Notes: generated by a model not told the origin, from the letters alone. A stretch of 10,539 bases of DNA from Gammaproteobacteria bacterium (GCA_016764035.1 JAESSQ010000246.1:1-10539), one strand, 5' to 3'; positions 1 to 6,893 are shown, counted from the first letter of the stretch. Program-made: numbers and translations.

Positions 1-2
1 AT

Positions 3-74
3 CTTGACGAATGCGCTATTTCTAGCAGTAAAGACGATAATATTGATGAGCCAGAGAAAATTGAAACCAATTAG
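3..74 (+). CDS. Possible C-terminal end of an upstream gene (partial)
   Basis: This reading frame is open from the window edge and stops at TAG 72-74. It gives about 23 residues rich in Asp, Glu, Ser and Lys, ending in ...EKIETN. Such a hydrophilic, charged tail is typical of a protein C-terminus. It is followed by a clearly non-coding AT-rich stretch, which fits a gene ending here. In related bacteria the genes upstream of iscR are often cysE or trmJ, but nothing in these few residues identifies either one. A second frame (from base 1, stop at 97-99) is also open and less protein-like. The call rests only on composition and position. Confidence 0.35.
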   Translation, partial: LDECAISSSKDDNIDEPEKIETN

Positions 75-164
75 CATCAGCGTATTATTTTATTTATAGT
101 ATAAAAATCAATAATTTACGTTAATTTTTTCGTGATTATATCAATTATATCTATTCCATTGGTA

Positions 165-189
165 ATACCTGAGTAAAATACTAGGTTTT
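165..189 (+). promoter_or_regulatory. Distal IscR type-1-like operator
   Basis: The 25-bp segment beginning ATACCTGAGTA is an imperfect palindrome around a central AAA. By eye it fits about 20 of 25 positions of the E. coli IscR type-1 consensus (ATASYYGACT, then an AT centre, then the mirrored half). It directly abuts a second, better site. Two adjacent sites upstream of iscR match the autoregulation known in E. coli, where [2Fe-2S]-IscR represses its own operon. The function is inferred from motif and position. Confidence 0.55.
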
Positions 190-214
190 ATACTTGACTA
201 AATTAGTAGGAATT
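190..214 (+). promoter_or_regulatory. Proximal IscR type-1-like operator overlapping the -35 element
   Basis: The segment beginning ATACTTGACTA fits about 21 of 25 positions of the IscR type-1 consensus, including the full GACT half-site core and most of the mirrored half. It contains the candidate -35 hexamer TTGACT, so bound IscR would block RNA polymerase. It starts one base after the distal site ends, giving a 25-bp centre-to-centre spacing. This spacing could place two IscR dimers side by side on the DNA. Confidence 0.65.
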
Positions 215-223
215 AAGTAAAAT
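194..223 (+). promoter_or_regulatory. Candidate sigma-70 promoter of the isc operon
   Basis: The -35 element is TTGACT (194-199) and the -10 element is TAAAAT (218-223), with an 18-bp spacer. The expected transcript start is near 230, leaving a short leader before the iscR ATG at 254. The DNA upstream is strongly AT-rich and could act as an UP element. The -35 lies inside the proximal IscR operator. An alternative -10, TATACT (189-194), is close to consensus but has no good -35 partner. Confidence 0.55.
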
Positions 224-240
224 TTAACTACTTACTTAAT
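212..240. repeat. Perfect 9-bp inverted repeat in the iscR promoter/leader
   Basis: ATTAAGTAA (212-220) is mirrored exactly by TTACTTAAT (232-240), with 11 nt between the arms. The left arm overlaps the candidate -10, so a transcript starting near 230 would contain only the right arm. A DNA-binding site is therefore more likely than an RNA hairpin. It does not resemble the Fur consensus or the IscR type-2 consensus. In such AT-rich DNA it could also be chance. Confidence 0.4.
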
Positions 241-253
241 ATAGGTGTGTGAA

Positions 254-712
254 ATGCGCTTAACTACAAAAGGTCGTTATGCCGTTACTGCAGTGCTTGA
301 CTTGGCTTTGCATCAAAGTGATGGGCCAGTTTCATTGGCTGCAATCTCGGCGCGCCAGGGCATTTCGCTGTCTTATTTAGAGCAACTATTTGCTAAATTG
401 CGCCGTAACGATATTGTCAGCAGTACGCGTGGCCCCGGTGGTGGATATAAACTTACCAATGATGCCGACGATGTCAGCGTGTCGGACATTGTTTTAGCGG
501 TTGATGAATCATGCAAAGTAGTCGATTGTGATGATGCAGAAGGATGTAATAGTGGCTATCAGTGTTTAACGCACGATTTGTGGCAAGAACTAAGTAACGA
601 GATTCGCAGCTTTCTGGATGGCATTACACTATCCGAAATCATGGCAAACAAGATTGTGCATGACGTGCGAATTCGTCAGGATAAAGCTGTTAGTGAAGTT
701 GTTCGCCTGTAG
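254..712 (+). CDS. iscR: IscR, Rrf2-family [2Fe-2S] transcriptional regulator of the isc operon
   Basis: This is a 152-residue Rrf2-type repressor close to E. coli IscR. The N-terminus MRLTTKGRYAV is the standard one, so ATG 254 is chosen over the in-frame GTG at 245. The winged helix-turn-helix occupies about residues 1-65, including the ISLSYLEQLF recognition region and the RGPGGGY wing. The cluster ligands are Cys92, Cys98, Cys104 and His107, with the same spacing and numbering as in E. coli. An additional Cys87 lies just before them. In the family, [2Fe-2S]-IscR represses the isc promoter and apo-IscR controls other genes; the paired operators upstream suggest autoregulation here too. The stop codon is 18 nt before the next start, so it is very likely the first gene of the operon. 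Confidence 0.97.
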   Translation: MRLTTKGRYAVTAVLDLALHQSDGPVSLAAISARQGISLSYLEQLFAKLRRNDIVSSTRGPGGGYKLTNDADDVSVSDIVLAVDESCKVVDCDDAEGCNSGYQCLTHDLWQELSNEIRSFLDGITLSEIMANKIVHDVRIRQDKAVSEVVRL

Positions 713-730
713 ATAATAAAGACACTGCTC

Positions 731-1906
731 ATGGCTATTTATCTAGATAACAATGCAACGACTGCTTTAGACGAGCCCGTACTCGAAGCTATGCTTCCTT
801 ATATGGGGCAGGTGACAGGTAATCCGTCAAGCGTGCATCGATTTGGTCGTATGCAGAAAGATGCGATCGAGCAAGCGAGAGAATTAGTCGCACAGCTAGT
901 GGGTGCAAGAGCCGAGCAGGTGATATTTACCAGTGGTGGCACAGAATCAAACAATTTGCTGTTGAACGGATTCATCAAAAAACTTGCCAGCAAGCAACGC
1001 GTTGCTCGTGTTGCCATTAGTTCGATAGAACATATGTCATTATTAGAGCCTGCACAACAGCTTCGCCTGGCAGGTGATAATATTTTGGTAGATGAAGTTG
1101 CTGTAGATGAAACAGGTATGATTAGTCTACAGTCCCTTATGCAGGCTTATAACGAGCAGACATCATTGATATCAATAATGTCTGCGAATAATGAGACAGG
1201 TGTGATACAGAACCTGTCACCGCTGATAGATTTTGCAAAAGAACGTGGATGTTTTTTTCACAGCGATGCGTCTCAGGCAGCAGGCAAAATACCACTCAAT
1301 TTTATCGACAGTGGTCTGCATGCAATGACACTGTCGGCGCATAAGTTATATGGCCCGACAGGTATTGGCGCATTGGTATTAGATAAGCGTTTACCAATAG
1401 AGAAATTACAGTACGGTGGTGTGCAGGAAAAAGGTCTGCGTGCAGGTACGGAAAATGTTCCTGCTATCGTTGGTTTTGGCAAAGCCGCCGAAATTGCAAA
1501 ACAAACATTACAGTCGCGAAGTGACTATGTTCGTACTTTACGTGATGCTTTAGAGAAAGGATTAACGAAATTTAGCGCGGTGAGTGTATTTGCACAATCT
1601 GCGAATCGTCTACCGAATACGGTGCAATTTGGTGTCGATGGTTTTGATGGCGAGGCATTACTGATGCAATTGGATAGAAAAGCCATTGCAGTTTCCAGTG
1701 GTTCTGCCTGCACCAGCAGTAAAACGGAGCCTAGTCATGTTTTGAAGGCGATGAATGTTCCGGTTGCATTAGCTAACTCAGCAATACGCGTTAGTTTTGG
1801 TAAAAACAATACGATGTCAGATGTGAATGCATTTCTTAGCGCATTACAAGACATTATTGAAATGAATCGACACTCAGCAGTCATGATGGCTGCAAGTGTT
1901 TGTTAG
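731..1906 (+). CDS. NifS-type cysteine desulfurase paralogue (class I), inserted between iscR and iscS
   Basis: This is a 391-residue PLP-dependent enzyme expected to convert cysteine to alanine and bind the sulfur as a persulfide. It begins with YLDNNATT, the NifS-like form, whereas IscS has YLDYSATT. Visible active-site residues are His101 (SSIEHMS), the NNETG segment around 153-157, Asp179 (SDASQ), the PLP lysine Lys205 (LSAHKLYGPTG) and the persulfide Cys327 in the SSGSACTSS loop, which marks class I. The GLRAGTENVP motif (235-244) is also present. It lacks the IscS-type tail ending in SIEWAAH, which in E. coli IscS helps bind IscU. It ends instead in ...MMAASVC with a terminal Cys. The gene has a weak ribosome site and is co-directional with iscR and iscS, so it is probably co-transcribed. 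Being a desulfurase is firm; its sulfur acceptor is unknown. Confidence 0.93.
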   Translation: MAIYLDNNATTALDEPVLEAMLPYMGQVTGNPSSVHRFGRMQKDAIEQARELVAQLVGARAEQVIFTSGGTESNNLLLNGFIKKLASKQRVARVAISSIEHMSLLEPAQQLRLAGDNILVDEVAVDETGMISLQSLMQAYNEQTSLISIMSANNETGVIQNLSPLIDFAKERGCFFHSDASQAAGKIPLNFIDSGLHAMTLSAHKLYGPTGIGALVLDKRLPIEKLQYGGVQEKGLRAGTENVPAIVGFGKAAEIAKQTLQSRSDYVRTLRDALEKGLTKFSAVSVFAQSANRLPNTVQFGVDGFDGEALLMQLDRKAIAVSSGSACTSSKTEPSHVLKAMNVPVALANSAIRVSFGKNNTMSDVNAFLSALQDIIEMNRHSAVMMAASVC

Positions 1907-1922
1907 CAGTATTTAACAGGTT

Positions 1923-1930
1923 AAGGTGAT
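1923..1930 (+). promoter_or_regulatory. Ribosome binding site favouring the GTG 1935 start of iscS
   Basis: The segment AAGGTGAT fits the 3' half of the anti-Shine-Dalgarno complement and lies 4 nt before GTG 1935. The alternative GTG at 1926 would sit inside this site and has only a weak AGG (1918-1920) upstream. Confidence 0.4.
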
Positions 1931-1934
1931 AAAA

Positions 1935-3179
1935 GTGAGTGAACAACAAACAGCAATAAACGTAGTAGAAAAACCAATATATTTAGACTATTCAGCGACC
2001 ACGCCTATGGACGAACGCGTTGTTACCGAAATGCTTAAATATATGGGACCAGAAACTAGTTTCGGTAACCCAGCATCTCGTAGCCACAGTTTTGGTTGGG
2101 CTGCAGAAGCCGCAGTAGAAGCTGCGCGTAAACATGTTGCTGACTTAGTTGGCGCAAATCCAAAAGAAATCATTTTTACATCAGGTGCTACCGAGTCAGA
2201 CAACCTGGCGATTAAAGGTGCTGCGCATTTTAATAAGAAACGCGGTAAACACATCATTACCTGTAAGACAGAACATAAAGCGGTTTTAGATAGTTGTCGT
2301 CAACTGGAACGTGAAGGTTACGAGGTCACGTATCTTGACCCCCTGGAAAACGGTCTACTTGATCTTAAAGTTTTAGAAGATGCAATACGCGAAGATACCA
2401 CCGTGGTGTCTATCATGCATGTGAATAATGAGATTGGTGTGATTCAAGACATCGAAGCCATCGGTAATCTCTGTCGCGAAAGAAAAATTATATTCCACGT
2501 CGATGCTGCGCAAAGTGCGGGTAAAGTCGAAATGAATCTAAACGAACTCCCAGTCGATCTGATGAGTTTCTCTGCACATAAAATCTATGGACCAAAAGGC
2601 ATAGGTGCATTGTATGTGCAAAGAAAACCACGTGTTCGCTTAGAGGCGCAAATGCACGGTGGTGGACATGAACGTGGTATGCGTTCGGGGACATTAGCGA
2701 CTCACCAGATCGTTGGTATGGGTGAAGCCTTCCGGATAGCAAAAGCAGAAATGGTTGCCGAGAATAAACGTCTGCTAATACTGAGAAACAAATTATACGA
2801 TGGCGTTAAAGACATGGAAGAAGTCTACGTTAATGGCGACATCAATCAACGTATTGCGGGTAACATCAATATCAGCTTTAACTACGTTGAAGGTGAGAGC
2901 CTGTTAATGGCGTTAAAAGAACTGGCTATTTCCAGTGGTAGTGCCTGTACTTCTGCCAGTCTCGAGCCCAGTTATGTGCTACGTGCTTTAGGCCGTAATG
3001 ATGAATTGGCGCATAGTTCGATTCGTTTCACCATGGGGCGTTACACCACCGAGGAAGAAATAGATCGTACCGTTGCACATGTTCGTACTGCAGTCGAAAA
3101 GCTACGTGAATTATCACCGCTTTGGGACATGTACAAAGATGGCATCGACTTGGCAAGTATTGAATGGGCGGCTCATTAA
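1935..3179 (+). CDS. iscS: IscS, housekeeping cysteine desulfurase
   Basis: IscS takes sulfur from L-cysteine and delivers it to IscU, and in the family also to TusA, ThiI and other acceptors. From GTG 1935 it is 414 residues, about ten longer than E. coli IscS at the N-terminus; GTG 1926 would add three. Signature segments are YLDYSATTP near residue 16, TSGATESDN, KTEHKAV with His114, HVNNEIG, HVDAAQSAGK, SFSAHKIYGPKG with the PLP lysine Lys216, and SSGSACTSASLEPSYVL with the persulfide Cys338. The C-terminal tail SPLWDMYKDGIDLASIEWAA is the IscS-specific extension that contacts IscU. The match to E. coli IscS is very close throughout, so this copy rather than its upstream neighbour should be the main ISC sulfur donor. 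Confidence 0.97.
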   Translation: MSEQQTAINVVEKPIYLDYSATTPMDERVVTEMLKYMGPETSFGNPASRSHSFGWAAEAAVEAARKHVADLVGANPKEIIFTSGATESDNLAIKGAAHFNKKRGKHIITCKTEHKAVLDSCRQLEREGYEVTYLDPLENGLLDLKVLEDAIREDTTVVSIMHVNNEIGVIQDIEAIGNLCRERKIIFHVDAAQSAGKVEMNLNELPVDLMSFSAHKIYGPKGIGALYVQRKPRVRLEAQMHGGGHERGMRSGTLATHQIVGMGEAFRIAKAEMVAENKRLLILRNKLYDGVKDMEEVYVNGDINQRIAGNINISFNYVEGESLLMALKELAISSGSACTSASLEPSYVLRALGRNDELAHSSIRFTMGRYTTEEEIDRTVAHVRTAVEKLRELSPLWDMYKDGIDLASIEWAAH

Positions 3180-3200
3180 TACAGTGAAGCTGCGTACCAA

Positions 3201-3229
3201 TTGAGTGAACAAACAGTAAAATTTAGCAT
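3201..3229 (+). promoter_or_regulatory. Weak candidate internal promoter upstream of iscU
   Basis: TTGAGT (3201-3206) and TAGCAT (3224-3229) are separated by 17 bp in the 83-nt gap between iscS and iscU. Each hexamer matches its consensus at four of six positions. The gap is wider than most in this operon, which leaves room for extra control of the scaffold gene. It could easily be chance. Confidence 0.2.
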
Positions 3230-3262
3230 CTAAACAGGTGTGAAAGTAAAGAGGTAATAGAC

Positions 3263-3637
3263 ATGGCATATAGCGAAAAAGTATTAGATCATTATGAGAA
3301 TCCCCGTAATGTGGGCAGTTTTGAAAATAATGAAAATGTAGGTACTGGTATGGTTGGTGCGCCAGCATGTGGTGACGTGATGAAACTGCAGATTAAGGTG
3401 AGTGATGAAGGCATTATCGAAGATGCCGTATTCAAAACCTATGGTTGCGGTAGTGCTATTGCATCGAGCTCATTATTAACCGAATGGGTTAAGGGTAAAA
3501 CACTGGACGAAGCGCAGGCAATCAAGAACACACATATTGCTGAAGAACTGGCATTACCACCGGTAAAAATTCATTGTTCTGTATTGGCGGAAGATGCTAT
3601 TAATGCAGCCATTGCAGATTACAGAGAAAAGCATTAG
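3263..3637 (+). CDS. iscU: IscU, iron-sulfur cluster assembly scaffold
   Basis: IscU is the 124-residue scaffold on which IscS builds a [2Fe-2S] cluster. The ligand set is complete: Cys36 and Asp38 (APACGD), Cys62 (YGCGSAIASSS), and His104 with Cys105 (KIHCSVLAED). The LPPVK motif at residues 98-102 is the recognition site for the chaperone HscA. One residue is missing relative to E. coli in the ENNENVG loop, which shifts the numbering by one. The start is firm: GAGGT at 3251-3255 lies 7 nt upstream of the ATG, and MAYSEKVLDHYENPRNVG is the usual N-terminus. Immediate neighbours are its sulfur donor iscS and the carrier iscA. Confidence 0.98.
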   Translation: MAYSEKVLDHYENPRNVGSFENNENVGTGMVGAPACGDVMKLQIKVSDEGIIEDAVFKTYGCGSAIASSSLLTEWVKGKTLDEAQAIKNTHIAEELALPPVKIHCSVLAEDAINAAIADYREKH

Positions 3638-3688
3638 GAGAGTACGACTTTACAAGTGCTCCCTGTACAACATTATTGAGATACCGTT

Positions 3689-4012
3689 ATGGCAATTACA
3701 TTAACTGAACCGGCTGCTGACCGAGTTAAAACATTCCTCGCTAACCGTGGTAAAGGCGTGGGTTTGCGATTGGGCGTAAAAACCATGGGATGTTCAGGTA
3801 TGGCTTATGTGCTCGAATTTGTTGATGATGTGAATCCTGAAGATGAAGTCTTTGAGGATGCTGGCGTCAAGGTCATAGTCGATCCAAAAAGCTTGGTTTA
3901 CCTCGATGGCACTGAACTTGATTATACAAAAGAAGGTTTGAATGAAGGATTTAAATTCAATAACCCGAAAGAAAAAGCGGCATGCGGATGCGGCGAAAGC
4001 TTTACTGTTTAA
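3689..4012 (+). CDS. iscA: IscA, A-type iron-sulfur carrier
   Basis: This is a 107-residue HesB/IscA-fold protein that accepts Fe or Fe-S clusters and passes them to target apoproteins. The three conserved cysteines are Cys35 (MGCSGMAY) and the C-terminal pair Cys99 and Cys101 (ACGCGESF). Length and N-terminus (MAITLTEPAADRV) match E. coli IscA. The position between iscU and hscB is the canonical one, which favours IscA over the related ErpA or SufA. It starts 51 nt after iscU with only a weak GAG at 3678-3680 as ribosome site. Confidence 0.96.
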   Translation: MAITLTEPAADRVKTFLANRGKGVGLRLGVKTMGCSGMAYVLEFVDDVNPEDEVFEDAGVKVIVDPKSLVYLDGTELDYTKEGLNEGFKFNNPKEKAACGCGESFTV

Positions 4013-4047
4013 TCTCTAGATAGTTAACTCGATATTAAGTAGCCGTT

Positions 4048-4596
4048 GTGTCTGAAGAAATTCTAACCAGCAACTTTTTCCAGTTGTTTGGACTTCCTGT
4101 TTCATACGATATTGATTTGAACCAGCTTAACCAGCAGTATCTGCTGTTACAAAAGCAGGTTCATCCTGATAAGTTTGTCAGTGGTTCAGATCAGGAGAAA
4201 CGGATATCGATGCAGCAGACGTCGTGGATTAACGAAGCGCAAACGACGTTAAAAGACCCAGTTTTGAGAGCCAGTTATTTATTAAAACTCAAAGGTATTG
4301 ATTTTAATCTCGAAAATGAGACCACGAAGGACGCAGCGTTTTTAATGCAGCAGCTGGAAATACGTGAACAGCTTGAAAATGTTAAGAGCGAAGCTGAGCC
4401 ACTGGATGTGCTCGATAGCATGGCAAAAGAAATTAGCACTGCAACCCAAACAATGATGGCGGACTTCGTTAAGTCTTTTGAAGAAAACCAACTGGATGAT
4501 GCGCGTGAATGCATTCGTAAGCTGCAATTTATGCAAAAAGCAAAAATAGAAATTAATAAATTAACCGCAGAAATTGAAGACGAATTATTACTTTAA
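4048..4596 (+). CDS. hscB: HscB, J-domain co-chaperone for Fe-S assembly
   Basis: HscB is the DnaJ-type partner that brings IscU to HscA and stimulates its ATPase. The 182-residue product has an N-terminal J domain (about 8-80) with the HPD motif at residues 39-41 (QVHPDKF). A C-terminal helical bundle for IscU binding follows; its FLMQQLEIREQLE segment is characteristic of HscB. It starts with GTG; no better in-frame start lies nearby, and the FFQLFGLP segment matches the family N-terminus. It is slightly longer than E. coli HscB (171 residues). hscA follows after 32 nt. Confidence 0.95.
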   Translation: MSEEILTSNFFQLFGLPVSYDIDLNQLNQQYLLLQKQVHPDKFVSGSDQEKRISMQQTSWINEAQTTLKDPVLRASYLLKLKGIDFNLENETTKDAAFLMQQLEIREQLENVKSEAEPLDVLDSMAKEISTATQTMMADFVKSFEENQLDDARECIRKLQFMQKAKIEINKLTAEIEDELLL

Positions 4597-4628
4597 CGTA
4601 ATTATTAATCGTCACAACATTAAAAGTC

Positions 4629-6527
4629 ATGGCACTGATACAAATAGCAGAACCTGGAGAATCAACCACCGCGCATCAACATAAGTTGGCGGTAGGCATC
4701 GGTCTGGGCACCACAAACTCATTGGTAGCTACAGTTCGCAGCGGAGTAGTTAATACGTTGCCAAATACAGATGGGCAACATCTTTTAGCGTCTGTGGTGC
4801 ACTACGGTGAAAACCACATCCATGTTGGTTCAGATGCGTTGCAATATAGCGTCAGCGACCCCTTGAATACCATCGTTTCAGTAAAGCGCTTTATGGGGCG
4901 TGGTATTGATGAAATGGCGACTGAAGGCGCACATTACTCATACGAGTTTATTAATACAGATAGTGCGGTTCCCCGAATAAAGACACGTGCTGGAAATTTG
5001 AGTGCCATCGAAATTTCAGCACAGATTCTAAAGGCATTAAAAGTACGTGCAGTCGATACCCTGGGCGATGAAATAAGCGGTGCTGTTATTACTGTGCCAG
5101 CTTATTTTGATGACGCACAACGTCAGGCAACAAAAGATGCGGCCAGACTTGCTGGCATAAACGTATTACGTCTGTTAAATGAACCGACAGCCGCTGCCGT
5201 TGCGTATGGCCTGGACACGGGTAAAGAAGGTGTCATCGCTGTTTTTGATTTAGGCGGTGGTACGTTTGATGTTTCAATATTGCGTTTAAACAAAGGTGTT
5301 TTCGAAGTTTTAGCAACCGGTGGAGACAGTTCCTTAGGTGGTGATGATTTCGACTATGAAATTGCCAAATGGATTGTTTCGCAAGCCGCCAATAGTAATG
5401 CAGACAGCCCGGCAATAAAACGTTACCTCATGCAACAAGCACGTAATGCTAAAGAAGCGCTTGCTGAGCAGGCCGCAGTCGAAATAAAAATAGATATCGA
5501 AGAATTTCAGTGGACAGGAACTTTAGACCGCGACACATTAAAGACGTTATTAACACCGTTAGTGAAAAAAACATTACTCTCCTGTCGTCGTGCACTAAGA
5601 GATGCTGAAGTCGACAAAAAAGACATCAATGAAGTGGTCATGGTTGGTGGCTCAACACGAACATTACTGGTTAGGGAGATGGTCTCTGATTTTTTTGAAC
5701 GTGAACTTTTGACCAGCATTGACCCTGATAAAGTTGTCGCCACAGGTGCCGCTTTGCAGGCCGATGTTTTAGTTGGCAATAAGCCCGATGATGAGATGTT
5801 ACTGCTTGATGTTATCCCTTTATCATTAGGTATCGAAACCATGGGTGGCTTAGTCGAGAAAGTCATTCATCGTAATACCGCAATCCCGATTGCAAAGGCG
5901 CAGGATTTCACCACCTATAAAGATGGCCAAACAGCAATGGCGGTTCATGTATTACAGGGTGAACGCGAACTGGTCTCTGACAGTCGATCACTGGCACGTT
6001 TCGAGTTACGAGGCTTTCCTGCGCAGGTTGCCGGTGCTGCACGCATAAGAGTAACGTTTCAGGTTGATGCGGATGGTTTGCTAATCGTCAGTGCATGTGA
6101 AGAAAACAGCGGCGTCGAAGCGAGTATCGATGTTAAGCCTTCATATGGGCTCAGTGATACTGAAATAGAACGCATGTTACGTGAATCGATGGATCATGCC
6201 GAAGACGATATGCATTCACGTAGTTTGCGCGAGCAGCAAGTAGATGCTGACCGCGTCATCGAAGCTCTTGACTCGGCCCTTGCTGCAGACGGTGAACAAC
6301 TGTTATCTGCTCAAGAAAAAACTGAAATCATGCAGGCTCGCCAAGGTTTGCTTGATGTAAAAACAGATTCAGATAAAGAAAAAATCGAACGAGCTATAAA
6401 ACAATTAGAAACGACGTGTGATACTTATGTTGCTCGTCGTATGAATTCAAATATAAAAACTGCAATGCAGGGTCATTCAATTGAAGAATATGCTACTGAT
6501 AAACAATCAGCAGCTGAGGAGACGTAA
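4629..6527 (+). CDS. hscA: HscA, Hsp70-type chaperone for IscU, with altered phosphate-1 motif
   Basis: HscA is a specialised Hsp70 that binds the LPPVK motif of IscU and drives cluster transfer with ATP. The 632-residue product (E. coli about 616) has a nucleotide-binding domain at about 20-384, an interdomain linker around 390-395 (LLLDV), a substrate-binding beta domain to about 505 and a helical lid. Preserved ATPase elements are Lys86 (SVKRFMG), Glu185 (LNEPTAAA), Asp207 with LGGGTFD, and GGST 340-343. The first phosphate motif reads GIGLGTTNS: residue 25 is Gly (GGT, 4701-4703), where Hsp70s normally have Asp (GIDLGTTNS). That Asp helps position the metal and water in the ATPase site. 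The rest of the gene looks intact, so this may be a real variant or a single-base error. Confidence 0.95.
   Translation: MALIQIAEPGESTTAHQHKLAVGIGLGTTNSLVATVRSGVVNTLPNTDGQHLLASVVHYGENHIHVGSDALQYSVSDPLNTIVSVKRFMGRGIDEMATEGAHYSYEFINTDSAVPRIKTRAGNLSAIEISAQILKALKVRAVDTLGDEISGAVITVPAYFDDAQRQATKDAARLAGINVLRLLNEPTAAAVAYGLDTGKEGVIAVFDLGGGTFDVSILRLNKGVFEVLATGGDSSLGGDDFDYEIAKWIVSQAANSNADSPAIKRYLMQQARNAKEALAEQAAVEIKIDIEEFQWTGTLDRDTLKTLLTPLVKKTLLSCRRALRDAEVDKKDINEVVMVGGSTRTLLVREMVSDFFERELLTSIDPDKVVATGAALQADVLVGNKPDDEMLLLDVIPLSLGIETMGGLVEKVIHRNTAIPIAKAQDFTTYKDGQTAMAVHVLQGERELVSDSRSLARFELRGFPAQVAGAARIRVTFQVDADGLLIVSACEENSGVEASIDVKPSYGLSDTEIERMLRESMDHAEDDMHSRSLREQQVDADRVIEALDSALAADGEQLLSAQEKTEIMQARQGLLDVKTDSDKEKIERAIKQLETTCDTYVARRMNSNIKTAMQGHSIEEYATDKQSAAEET
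6516..6521 (+). promoter_or_regulatory. Strong ribosome binding site that fixes the fdx start
   Basis: GAGGAG lies inside the last codons of hscA, 7 nt upstream of GTG 6529. It shows that fdx starts at this GTG and not at the longer in-frame ATG 6481, and it suggests translational coupling to hscA. Confidence 0.75.
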
Positions 6528-6528
6528 G

Positions 6529-6867
6529 GTGCCACAGATTATATTTTTACCGCATGAAGAGATATGCCCGGATGGTCTGGTCATTGATGTTGAGTCTGGT
6601 ATCACGATATGTGATGCAGCATTAAATAACCATATTGAAATAGAACATGCTTGTGAGAAATCCTGTGCCTGTACTACCTGCCATGTTTATATCCGAGAAG
6701 GCATGGACTCTTTAAACGAGAATACAGAAGACGAAGATGACTTGCTAGATAAAGCCTGGGGGCTTGACCCAGATTCACGTCTTAGTTGTCAGACTGTTGT
6801 GGGCGACGACGATTTGGTCGTTGAAATTCCAAAATACACCATTAACATGGTTTCTGAAAATCATTAA
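6529..6867 (+). CDS. fdx: Fdx, ISC-type adrenodoxin-like [2Fe-2S] ferredoxin
   Basis: This 112-residue [2Fe-2S] ferredoxin supplies electrons for cluster assembly on IscU/IscS. The cluster ligands Cys42, Cys48, Cys51 (ACEKSCACTTC) and Cys87 (RLSCQ) sit at the E. coli numbers; Cys46 is the usual extra cysteine of this subfamily. The acidic segment ENTEDEDDLLDKAWGL (64-79) and the C-terminal EIPKYTINM are typical of ISC ferredoxins. GTG 6529 gives the standard N-terminus MPQIIFLPHEEICPDG and has a strong ribosome site. It begins one base after the hscA stop codon, so the two genes are almost certainly co-translated. Confidence 0.97.
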   Translation: MPQIIFLPHEEICPDGLVIDVESGITICDAALNNHIEIEHACEKSCACTTCHVYIREGMDSLNENTEDEDDLLDKAWGLDPDSRLSCQTVVGDDDLVVEIPKYTINMVSENH

Positions 6868-6893
6868 CAATAGCAACCGTTAGGAATAGTGTT

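Noticed and set aside
1..99. Frame-1 open stretch as the end of the upstream gene
   Set aside because: It runs further into AT-rich DNA and looks less protein-like than the frame stopping at 72-74; neither is long enough to identify.
245..253. In-frame GTG giving IscR three extra N-terminal residues
   Set aside because: The conserved IscR N-terminus begins at MRLTTKGRYAV, encoded from ATG 254.
731..3179. Tandem desulfurase genes as a recent duplication or assembly artefact
   Set aside because: The two proteins differ in most positions outside the catalytic motifs and have different C-termini, so they are ancient paralogues rather than a duplicated assembly segment.
5507..5866. 119-codon antisense open frame opposite hscA
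   Set aside because: It is a shadow of the conserved hscA coding sequence, with no recognisable motifs or ribosome site.
6481..6528. Longer Fdx starting at ATG 6481 inside hscA
   Set aside because: The strong GAGGAG site and the conserved ferredoxin N-terminus (MPQIIFLPH) place the start at GTG 6529; the extra residues match nothing in the family.
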